Part shown: piece by piece, positions 32,725 to 41,985 of the stretch | Layout: each line of letters starts with the position of its first letter | Position numbering within the stretch: position 1 is the stretch's first letter | Source: Lytechinus variegatus | Lineage: Eukaryota > Echinodermata > Echinoidea > Temnopleuroida > Toxopneustidae | Reading direction: 5' to 3' | NCBI RefSeq assembly: GCF_018143015.1 | Contig: NC_054751.1 | Coordinates: 29,279,783 to 29,343,782 of the forward strand | Length of the DNA stretch: 64,000 bases | The notes under the pieces: generated by a model | What the model saw: only the letters and a program-made list of their open reading frames with translations | Told to the model about the DNA's origin: nothing | Database searches by the model: none | Translations under genes and position numbers: made by a program

Positions 32725-33738
32725 TTACTTCGAAACGTATTCTAGAGGTGCACGGCGACAGCAGAGGATTCTTTTGAAGGCTTCTTGAAAGTTGGGATGC
32801 TTTAGGCCATAGACGATGGGATTGATCGCACTGTTTGTCATCATGACCATGTAACCATAGAGGGTGGACAGACTGCTTCCTGGAATGATGAAGTTCACGC
32901 TAGATGCCAAGAAACAAACGATGAAGATACAGACAACCAAGAACACATTCTTAGTGATCTCGACCTCCTTCTGGTTGATGGCCTTGATCATGGGAGTTGG
33001 GGAATCGGGCGAGGAGGAACCTTTGCTTTGGTTGGCGTCACCCGAAGTAGAAAAGACATCTTTCTCGGATGCGAACTTTTCACGAAACTGCTGATTGTGT
33101 CGCATGACATGGTGCAAAATCAAACCATAAAACATGAGGGTAAGCAGAAGGATTGTAGCAAACAGGATTCCTTGAGAGGTAACGTAGTAAAACGCTGGCC
33201 TGGTGACAACGAGGAAAGCACATATCCCATAATATGTGGAATACCCAAGTTTTCCGACACCTAAAACAGGTGGTAATATCATGTATGCAGCCGAAAACAT
33301 CCAGATGACCAGAGCCACAGAGATGATCTTCCTAGGGGTATGGAAACCTTGGTGTCCGCGTATAGATCTGGTTATGACATACCTCCGAATGAACCCGATC
33401 ACAACAAGGGTCGAAGCGCTGCATAAGACGCAGGTATGAAGCACACATACTACAGAGGCGCAGATGCTTTCATGGAGTGGGTACTGCCCAGTTTGACTTA
33501 ATAAACCAATGACTAGAAATGGAAAGCATGCGCAGGATAAGAGATCGGTGACAGCGAGATTGACCACCAAGATGTTGGTGATCGTACGAAGCTTCTTCGT
33601 GGTGATGACGGAGATGATGACGAGAGAGTTGCCAAAAAGACCAATAATTGACGATGCTATAAAAATAGATGCTACAATCACTCGATGGTGAAACGCTATG
33701 GTAGAAGGTACTGTTGCGGTTTCTTCAGTCGATTCCAT
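32725..33738 (-). CDS. Class A GPCR, array gene 2 (intact, 337 aa)
   Basis: Same length and single-exon form as gene 1. NPIVY is present in TM7, so the canonical NPxxY is kept. TM2 reads NLAVTDLLSC; TM3 ends in IRRYV; the CWxP of TM6 is absent. Differs from genes 1 and 3 in the TM4-TM5 stretch (LVVTRPAFYYVTSQGILF), where it is closer to gene 4. The upstream DNA matches that of gene 1 from the start codon outward (ATTTAAA..CAACTTACG before ATG). Intact frame, so likely functional. Confidence 0.94.
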   Translation of the reverse strand: MESTEETATVPSTIAFHHRVIVASIFIASSIIGLFGNSLVIISVITTKKLRTITNILVVNLAVTDLLSCACFPFLVIGLLSQTGQYPLHESICASVVCVLHTCVLCSASTLVVIGFIRRYVITRSIRGHQGFHTPRKIISVALVIWMFSAAYMILPPVLGVGKLGYSTYYGICAFLVVTRPAFYYVTSQGILFATILLLTLMFYGLILHHVMRHNQQFREKFASEKDVFSTSGDANQSKGSSSPDSPTPMIKAINQKEVEITKNVFLVVCIFIVCFLASSVNFIIPGSSLSTLYGYMVMMTNSAINPIVYGLKHPNFQEAFKRILCCRRAPLEYVSK

Positions 33739-34351
33739 CGTAAGTTGCTTTAAATCAAGCTTCCAAACGATATGAAAAATACAACCTTATTAAGATGGGG
33801 TGCTGTTCAAACTAAATCATTGACCTATCCTGGCCGTTTATAAATAATCTTATTTCAATAGGTTCAATCCAAACCAATCCAAGAATGTAAAATTTCTAAT
33901 GAAAATATCCGGATAATGATATGTCTCATGAGCCTTGACAAGCACGTCTATAAGCTGAATATCCGGACATGAAATTCCGTAAAATACAAGTACACGTTTC
34001 TTAATCATTCGACGTTCTGTCATGCGCAACCTTTTTCTTCCTTCGCTTGTTTTATTAGTTTCCGAAGATGTCTAAGAAATTCTTCTTAAAAGGTTGATCA
34101 ATATCATTATCTGATCATAATATGTTTGAAAGCAATAGTACACGACTGCCTCAATATCTCTGCATGAGTGACTCAAGCAACGATAATTCCATTTGCGAAG
34201 CCATTGGCAAACAATGCGATTTCTTTTTTTTACAATTCTCCTCCCCTTTTTCGTAATCCAGTTTTTTTATTCTGATGCTTTTCTCAATATCTGCCGCTCA
34301 TCTTCATAGAGATACTTCATATTCCTTCATGGTATTGCCAACGAAACGGTG

Positions 34352-34592
34352 CACTGTAAAAACTGCGGTGTTAAAACTGACACCAATTGGTGTTAATAGA
34401 GGACCACTCCATGAGGTGTTAAAATTACACCCTAGAGATTAAACATAACACCAAACAGTGTAAATGTAACAACAAAAATGTTTTGTAATAACACCTTTAT
34501 ATGTAAAACTAACACCACCAATTTAACACCGGTGTGAAATAATTGGTGTGGTCCTCTATGTTCACCGGTTAACACCACTGTTTTTACTGTGT
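34352..34592. mobile_element. MITE inserted in U2 after duplication, about 241 bp
   Basis: Inverted ends CACTGTAAAAACTGCGGTG and, from the right, CACAGTAAAAACAGTGGTG. The interior is a set of GGTGTTAA / TTAACACC steps. The equivalent site in U1 (about 30712, AACGAAATGGCGGGAAATA) is empty. Confidence 0.88.
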
Positions 34593-34917
34593 GGGAAATA
34601 TTTATGAACATGAATTCATAACCGTCTGTCGTTGAAAGATATTACAGTATGATAGATACTGATTGGAAAAAAGTCACATGTGAGGTAAATGGAAAGAATA
34701 GTCGTTGTTCAAATAAAAGTTTTGGGATACTCTGATTTTGAATAAGTCACACAAATATAATTCTCTCAACTAGGCAGAATCCGCTAACATTCATATACCA
34801 AAATGACCCACCCTACATATATATTCTTTAAAGTATGTATACATAATCCATTTCAAAATACTAAATAGAATAGCTAAAAATGAAAAAATAATCTTTTGGA
34901 TTTGGACATTTAGTCTC

Positions 34918-35115
34918 TTTAATAACATTAATAATAAAAATAATAATAACAACGGTAAATTCACCCAGGGTAGCTACTTCAGTACAGAAAAGTGTTCTCC
35001 CATGCAGCGGGCCCTGCTATTATTATTACCCGGCTAAACTATGGTACCTGTTCAGGTGCACATAGATTTTTTTTAAAGAATTACTTTCTACCGCTACCCA
35101 TTTACCTCACCTTGG
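34918..35115 (-). mobile_element. SINE copy with LINE-like tail (same family as 26578)
   Basis: Minus-strand copy: the tail ATTATTATT side lies at 34918-34950, then CACCCAGGGTAGCTACTTCA, GTTCTCCCATG, and CCCATTTACCTCACCT at the head side. Sits at the junction between U2 and U3. Confidence 0.7.
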
Positions 35116-36105
35116 TTTTTTTGTCAATTCGAGGGTGCTGATTACGTTTCCAAATGATGCCACTCGTATAATCTTGAGCATTTTCCGCAAATTGGCAAAA
35201 TCCAAAATGGCCGCCAAAATATTCAAGTTACCCATGAAAATCATAAAACTGTCTGCACATTGACTATGAAATGCATGAAATTGTGTGGCAGGAGTGAAAT
35301 ACTATCTTGAAGAATAATTTTTGACAAATACTTGTTTTCCTGATATTCAAAATGGCCGCCAATAAAGGCCATTGTATACTCAATTATGTACAATATAAAT
35401 AAAGAAATCTAATTTTCACAAAAAATGAGCACTAACCTGCAAAAAATCGCGATGTATGAACGAAGTAATGTATGCAAATCATCATTACTAACGACATATA
35501 TCATTTATTATGTCATATATGGGAACATTGCTGTATTCTGATATATAAAATAGCCGCCACTGGCTCAAACAGTATTGCGTACAATGGCAATGGGGGCCAA
35601 AAATAGATGACAAGAGTGATCACTAAAATGCATATTTTTAAGATTAAACGAGTGTACTACTAACTAAAAACATAATTGTTAACGAAATATATTATTAATA
35701 TGCCATGTATGTGATAAATCTTGAATTTTTATATTAAAAATGGCCGCTATAGACATCAACAGTATTGTGTACAATGCAAAGTGGGAAACAAATATTCACA
35801 GGAGTGAGCACCATAAAATGCACGTAATTGTGATCTATGAGTAAAATATTGTCTGAAAGCATAATTCTATTAAGATATATCATTTAATCTGCCAGTTAGG
35901 TGATTATTGGAAAGTCAAAATGGCCGCTACAGGCCCTTACGGAATGTGAATGGGAACAAATCATTTCAACAGAATTTGGCTTTGCTTGGCCAAACGGTGA
36001 CGTATGAGTGAAATGTCTGGAAACATGATCTATTACAAAATATATCATATCGTATGAAATTTAGGTGACAAATACTGTATTTCAGCATTTAAAAATGACA
36101 CTGTC
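35115..36105. repeat. One-armed copy of the 180-bp ATGGCCGCC array
   Basis: AAAATGGCCGCC or close variants at about 35202, 35346, 35547, 35735, 35914 and 36091, spaced 144, 201, 188, 179 and 177 bp. The left end (GAGCATTTTCCGCAAATTGG) and the internal TGTGGCAGGAGTGAAATAC match the left arm of the palindrome at 60046. No opposite arm here. Confidence 0.85.
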
Positions 36106-36122
36106 CTTAAAATGTTTTAATA

Positions 36123-36212
36123 TGGGCAGCATACCTAGAAGCGCGCTCACTAGGTGACTCAAAATTTTTGCTGGTGCCCCCCCTAATGTCGTGACCCACG
36201 GTACGCCACTGA
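36123..36212 (-). mobile_element. hAT-like terminal fragment
   Basis: Reverse complement begins CAGTGGCGTACCGTGGGTCA, continues GGGGCACCAGCA and AATTTTGAGTCACCTAGTGA, matching the left end of the 20448 element. A diverged tRNA-like stretch (ATCCACTGAGCAACGACGCT) follows at 36210-36290. Confidence 0.75.
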
Positions 36213-36471
36213 TGGGGCCTATCCTGGATTACGACCCTCTGTTTCAATGTCCGGAGACTAATCCACTGAGCAACGACGCTCCACGTGATCGTAACACTGA
36301 ACCCCTCCATATTGTCCACACCATGACTTACAAAAACCCCTTGGCCTCCAATCTTGTCTAAACATTGCTTTTTGTTAAGAAATAATAGAAATAAAATAAC
36401 ATTTATAATAAAACATATCGGGGGTTATTCTGATGTATGGTTTACCTGAGGGTTGTTTTACCAGTAGGTTA

Positions 36472-36682
36472 AGGCATGGCCACACCGCCCGAGCGTTGTT
36501 GGAGCGGTCGTGGAGCGGAGAGAAAAAAAATCATCTCCGCTCGCTACCGTTCACCATTTTCGATTTCGATTGTAAATTTTTTGTTTTCGATTTATGCCCC
36601 CAATTTTGTGAGCGAAATTCGGCCCTCTTTCCCTACCGCTCCACGACCGCTCCAACAACGCTCGGGCGGTGTGACCATGCCT
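36472..36682. mobile_element. PIF/Harbinger-like MITE, 211 bp, TTA duplication
   Basis: Inverted ends of about 46 bp: AGGCATGGCCACACCGCCCG and, from the right, AGGCATGGTCACACCGCCCG, then AGCGTTGTTGGAGCGG on both arms. TTA at 36469-36471 and 36683-36685. The empty site is seen in U2 (GCTTATACC near 31184). Confidence 0.9.
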
Positions 36683-37099
36683 TTATACAATATGTAATTC
36701 ATTAAATAAAATGTGTTATGTAATCTCAAATCAACGATGGCGAGCTACTGGGCTTATCAGAGCAACCTGCAAGAAAGAAAAAAAAATGAAATACACGTTT
36801 ACTATATCTGGCTCCGTATGGCCAAAATGATTGTTTACCCCCCCCTAAAAACAAAATGAGCGCTCGCATCTTACTATTGGCAACCATAGGGCAAAGATTT
36901 ATTAAATTGATAATTGAAATTCACTTGGCAAAAAAGTGTAAAACCCAAAGCTACTGATTAAGTGAACTTAATGTTATTTTGTGCGCATATTATCCAGAAA
37001 ATGCGGTGGCAATTTTGTCCAGAATGTTCTCTCCAACTTTGGTGTTTCACGCAAAGGTAAACATAACGTGATTGAAAATGTTATATATATATATATATA

Positions 37100-37275
37100 T
37101 ATATAGTAAAGAAATGGATGAAGAGAACAATGGTAGACGTAGCTTAAATCAAGGTTCCCCAGAGCTATCTACCCTTTTGAAAAATTGGTTATGCCGAAAA
37201 ATGTCTCTGCCGGGAATCGAACCCGGGCCCCCAGCTTTGAACGCCGGTGCCTTAACCACTAGACCACAGAGACGG
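37100..37275 (-). mobile_element. tRNA-headed SINE (family C), head 37203-37275
   Basis: The head folds as a full 72-nt cloverleaf on the minus strand: acceptor GTCTCTG/CAGAGAC, D-arm with TGGTCTAGTGGTTAAGG, anticodon arm CCGGC-GTTCAAA-GCTGG, T-arm CCGGGTTCGATTCCCGG. D- and T-arms resemble tRNA-Glu, but the nominal anticodon is UCA. A body of about 100 nt continues downstream and is repeated at 37388-37503, which makes a SINE more likely than a free tRNA gene. Confidence 0.75.
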
Positions 37276-37387
37276 GCTAGTGGCTAGGCCGACCGAGATC
37301 CGATTGACCGTCAGAAAGACAGATTTTCGACACTATACCAATTACCTTTGTCGGGTGAAGGTGGGTTTTGAACAATGACAAGCCGTC

Positions 37388-37503
37388 ATGCCCGGCAGAG
37401 ACATTTTTTCGGCATAACCAATTTTTCCAAAGGGTAGATAGCTCTGGGGAACCTTGATTTAAGCTACGTCTACCATTGGTCTCTTCATCCATTTCTTTAC
37501 AAT
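37388..37503 (+). mobile_element. 5'-truncated SINE family C copy, opposite orientation
   Basis: Starts CCCGGCAGAGACATTTTTTC (the tRNA 3' end) and continues through CGGCATAACCAATTTTTCC to CATCCATTTCTTTAC, the inverse of 37100-37213. Together with that copy it makes a head-to-head pair with a spacer of about 112 bp. Confidence 0.8.
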
Positions 37504-38390
37504 ATTTAAATAAAAGAGTTGCCAAAGCTGTTGTACATGTATAACTTCACACACTTATATATATATATATATTATAAGAACATGTATGCAACAAACATCG
37601 ACATTTTCCTCGCGTACATCCACTTCTTTCCAGACATTTCACGTTTAAATTTCGTCAAATCCATTACTTTCCAAAGTGTCCTTATCGAAAAAACTAAGCA
37701 GTTGGCAGAACATGTAATTAAAAGATTGAACTCAAATATGAATTAGAAGTATTTGTTCTTATGCCTTACAAATAAAAAAGTAATTTTACTTATTTATAAT
37801 AACAACCCACCCCCACCCACAAAAAAGAAGAAATATTTATCTTAATCAAAGGAGATAGGTTTAGTTAACCGATTTCAAAATAAACCGTTAACACACTCTT
37901 ATTAGGTGCTAGTATCCGTTTCATATTCACCAAGTAAAAATGTCTTCGCACCATGGTGCGGGAAGTCCCTCAAAAATTAATTCTGTTGTGAACAGGGTTG
38001 TGAAATGTGAAGGATGAGTACACTAAAACTTTATCGAATTATTTGGTACATCATCTAACCTAACCCAAGTACGATGAAATCTTTTTTGTCTTACATGTCC
38101 TAGGCTAGGGCCAAACCTAAGGTTCGATTATCAGAAAACCTCGAATGAAGCTACATCCCTTTCCCTTGAAGATTAGACCGTCCCTTTTCTCATGTTTCTA
38201 TGAAATTGTGTTCTTGTGGTATTTGGCATATTTTCTATAGCGTACCACAAAAATGATATTTCAACTAATTATTCAGGAAATCTAATCCTAAACGACTCGA
38301 TATGATTGTAAAAGGTGATTCGCCCTAATTAATAAAGGAACTTGCCTTATATACACTTTGAATTACCTCAGATCAACATTTCCTTTCATG

Positions 38391-39404
38391 TTACTTTGAA
38401 ACGTATTCTAGAGGTGCACGTCGACGGCAAAGGATTCTTTTGAAGGCTTCTTGAAAATTGGGATGCTTTAGGCCATAGACGATGGGATTAGTCGCACTGT
38501 TCATCATCATGACCATGTAACCATAGAGAGTGGAGAGACTGCTTCCTGGAATGATGAAGTTCACGCTGGATGCCAAGAAACAAACGGTGAAGATACAGAC
38601 TACCAAGAACACATTCTTAGTGATCTCGACCTCCTTCTGGTTGATGGCCTTGATCATGGGAGTTGGGGAATCGGATGACGAGGAACCTTTGCTTCGGCTG
38701 GCGTCACCTGAAGTAGAAGAGACATCTTTCTCGACTGCGAACTTTTCACGAAACTGCTGATTATGTCGCACGACATGGTGCAAAATCAAACCATAAAATA
38801 TCAGGGTAAGCAGAAGGATTGTAGCAACAAATATTCCTTGAGAGGCTACGTAGTAAAGCGCTGGCCTGGTGACCCCAAGGAAAGCACATATCCCATAATA
38901 TGTGGAATACCCAAGTCTTCCGACACCTAGAATAGGTGGTAAAATCATGTATGCAGCCGAAAACATCCAGATGACCAGAGCCACAGAGACGATCTTCCTA
39001 GGGGTATGGAAACCTTGATGTCCGCGTATAGATCTGGTTATGACATACCTCCGAATGAACCCGATCACAACAAGGGTCGAAGCGCTGCATACGATGCAGG
39101 TATGAAGCACACCTGCTACAGAGGCGCATACGCTTTCATGTAGTGGGTACTGTCCAGTTTGACTTAATAAACCAATGACTAGAAATGGAAAGCATACGCA
39201 GGATAAGAGATCGGCGACAGCGAGATTGACCACCAAGATGTTGGTGATCGTACGAAGCTTCTTCGTGGTGATGACGGAAATTATGACGAGAGAGTTGCCA
39301 AAAAGACCAATAATTGACGATGCTATCAAGATAGATGCTACAATCACTCGATGGTGAAACGCTATGGTAGAAGCTACTGTGGCGGTTTCTACAGTTGATT
39401 CCAT
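38391..39404 (-). CDS. Class A GPCR, array gene 3 (intact, 337 aa)
   Basis: Single-exon seven-pass receptor with GNSLV, NLAVADLLSC, IRRYV and, in TM7, NSATNPIVYG (Thr in place of the usual Ile before NP). The tail reads CRRRAP, so one of the two C-terminal cysteines is lost. From the end of TM3 to ICL3 it is almost identical to gene 1 (VTRPALYYVASQGIFVATIL), while the start of ICL3 (FAVEKDVSSTS) and the upstream DNA match gene 4. This mosaic points to gene conversion. The DNA 5' of ATG (TTACAG|ATAACTGAAG) contains an acceptor-like TTACAG, so a spliced 5' UTR is possible. Confidence 0.94.
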   Translation of the reverse strand: MESTVETATVASTIAFHHRVIVASILIASSIIGLFGNSLVIISVITTKKLRTITNILVVNLAVADLLSCVCFPFLVIGLLSQTGQYPLHESVCASVAGVLHTCIVCSASTLVVIGFIRRYVITRSIRGHQGFHTPRKIVSVALVIWMFSAAYMILPPILGVGRLGYSTYYGICAFLGVTRPALYYVASQGIFVATILLLTLIFYGLILHHVVRHNQQFREKFAVEKDVSSTSGDASRSKGSSSSDSPTPMIKAINQKEVEITKNVFLVVCIFTVCFLASSVNFIIPGSSLSTLYGYMVMMMNSATNPIVYGLKHPNFQEAFKRILCRRRAPLEYVSK

Positions 39405-39693
39405 CTTCAGTTATCTGTAACCGATGTTGCTTAAGTTTAAGGAAACTATTCTCTTCTGAACGAGATCGATTGCTCTTAAAAATTAATTTTCGTACAGGGA
39501 CCGTTTATCAAACAAATCGGTTCGCTTTTTGCGCTGAAGTGGACACCTGAAAATCGATAAGAACAACTTGCAACTCGTATAGGTAGGCCTATATTTGCTG
39601 TATAATAAGCGACGCAGAGTGGGCAAGTCTACTTTACTGGAAATCCTGACGCGTGGATTTGCTCCCCCTTTTATACATGAAGAGCTCACTTTC

Positions 39694-40076
39694 AAAAGGG
39701 GTTAGGTCCATTTTTCATCAAATTTGATTTTTATTTCTCAATGTATAGATTTTAGTAGCTCTGTAAGATGATACGAAAGAAAAGTTGAAATTCCTATTAA
39801 AAATGAACTAAAATGGCAAAGAAAATCCCTTTTTTTCACAAGGGGTTAGGTCCATGTCAGTTTAGTTGCAAAAGGGGTAAGGTCCACACATTTTTTAAAA
39901 AGAATTTCTTTAAAGATGAAGACAGGTAAATTTCTTTTTAATTTTATGTTTTCAAGATAGGATAATGCATCATGACAATTTAGTTTCTCATAATAATATT
40001 GCAATAAGTGAGGATAAAAACATTTTTTTTCTCGGAATGGTTCAAAGAGGACCTAACCCCTTTGCAACTAATCTCT
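39694..40076. repeat. GGGGTTAGGTCC inverted/direct repeat element in U3
   Basis: AAGGGGTTAGGTCC occurs at about 39696, 39840 and (with one change) 39871, and inverted at 40049-40071, where GGACCTAACCCCTTTGCAAC mirrors GTTGCAAAAGGGGTAAGGTC. Absent from the matching upstream DNA of gene 4 (about 51200-51290), so it was gained after duplication. Confidence 0.65.
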
Positions 40077-41063
40077 TGAAATGTAGATTGGTTTCTAAGA
40101 TTTATTTCATTCCCTTCTTCCTTATTGGATCTTATGGTGGAAAGTTTGCAGCTCATGGCTGACAACCTTTAAAATAAAAGCCAACAATTATTTGTATTTT
40201 TGAAAGACTTAAAGATTGGAAAATTTGTCATTGTGAACAAACCGATAGTGAATCGACCTTTATTTGATTATGCATACACAATTCCATTATTCAGCCAGTT
40301 GCCCTTACTTAAAGAAAGCAAAACAATTGCAACAGACGCTTACATCGTCTCAAAAGAAGCAATTTCATGGAAATATCATCAGCAAGAGCATCAGCATTAT
40401 GGTAACCTCGAATTCAAATAGAAAACAAAAAGTTGGGCAGTGCAATGGTCATTGGTATATTATTGATTCAATTTTATTTTTGAATTATTTTCATTTATTA
40501 CCAGAACACTTGCTTTTTTTATACCTTTTTACCTTTTCTTCAAGAGCAAAGACTCTATAACTGGGTACTTCCGTACACCAGAAACTTATCTTTCATGATT
40601 TCTTCCGTCATTATCATTCTGATAAATATGCATTTTTTACCTGAAATCTATAGCTCATATTAAATGGTTCGTTGCATATAATATCATTTGGTTAAACTCG
40701 GTAAATTTAATATTCTTTTTTTTTAATTATATTACATTCATATGAAAAAAACTAATAGCTCAGTCAGTTTATATAATGATAAGTTATTTGCTATTTTTGC
40801 GCTCTTAAAACTTTGTTCTAAACATTTTATGATCCGATAAACAATGAATTAAAACGACATTGAAATCGATTAATTTTCTTTAAAAAGATTGTGATCCAAT
40901 GTCTCATCTGTTAAAGGCTTTTGATTTAATCTTCTTGTAATTTGTTCTCATAAATATCAATGTAGGATCTTCCTTTTTGTTGCAATGATACGATTTATTA
41001 AGTTTAGGTTCAAAGTTTTAAGCTTCAGGGACAAGTAGAAAACGCCATATTTGCTTTACAAAT

Positions 41064-41141
41064 CTACTACTACTACTACTTCTACTACTACTACTACTAC
41101 TAGTAGTAGTAGTAGTACTACTAGTAGTAGTAGTACTACTT

Positions 41142-41193
<52 letters not shown>

Positions 41194-41263
41194 ATGTACG
41201 ACTACTACGACTACTACACTACTACTACTACTTCTACTACTACTAGTAGTAGTAGTACTACTT

Positions 41264-41303
<40 letters not shown>

Positions 41304-41425
41304 TACTACTACTACATGTACGACTACTACGACTACTACACTACTACTACTACTACTACTACTACTACAACTACTACTAGTACTATTTCTACTACTACTA
41401 CTACAACTAATACTGCTGATAGTCT
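41064..41425. repeat. (ACT)n/(AGT)n compound microsatellite
   Basis: Mostly CTA repeats with patches switching strand (ACTACTAGTAGTAGTAGTAC) that make local palindromes, and a higher-order duplication around ACATGTACGACTACTACGAC at about 41192 and 41313. Open frames here are homopolymer-like and not genes. Confidence 0.92.
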
Positions 41426-41719
41426 ACTAGAAATATAGCTACAATAACATTTAGCGCAATAATGATAACACCAATTAGTAGTGGAGTTAAAAATGATTTT
41501 ATTATTTTTGCTATATCAATTAGCTATTATTTATCATCATAATCATCAGATATTCATCATCACTATTCATCACCCTCACTATCGTTATCACCACGACTAT
41601 TATTGTATTGTTGTTAATATTGTTATTATGCATGTCCAGTGGTAAAAAAGAACTATACCATGCTTGTTTTTAAAATTAACAAAAATCTTAATCTTAATTC
41701 ATACTTTTTCCCCTTTTAG

Positions 41720-41985
41720 GACTGATGCTATTAACTATCATCTTTTTTTTTTGATGTATTACTTTATATAATCATTTTATCACTTTAGTCACTTTATCAT
41801 GCTTTATACGTCTGTATTTTAATAATATCGTATTGACTGATGATTGTATATGTATTATCTCCATTGACTGTTTTTAATTGTATATAGTTGTATTGTTTGT
41901 TATCCAGGGCCTCATGGAAGATCAACTTTTGTTGAATGAGCTACCCTGGTGAAATATGAATAAATAAATTTAAAAAATTGTATAA
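41720..41985 (+). mobile_element. LINE 3' tail, U3-specific insertion
   Basis: Ends CCAGGGCCTCATGGAAGATC, then GAGCTACCCTGGTGAAATA and AATAAATAAATT, like the 3' end of the LINE copy at 48062-48535. The corresponding place in U4 (about 52725) lacks it. Confidence 0.7.

Larger units (their letters stand above)
31048..34915. repeat. Duplicated block U2 (GPCR gene 2)
   Basis: Begins CATATTGTCCGTCCCCAGC, also found at the starts of U3 (about 36306, diverged) and U4 (about 48722). Compared with U1 it has gained a SINE at about 31590-31966 and a MITE at 34352-34592. Confidence 0.8.

Noticed and set aside
37203-37275. Free-standing tRNA gene
   Set aside because: A shared downstream body and an inverted truncated copy indicate a SINE head; kept as a SINE with a finding.
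41051-41430. Thr/Leu-rich frames of 78 and 109 aa
   Set aside because: Translation of (ACT)n repeats.
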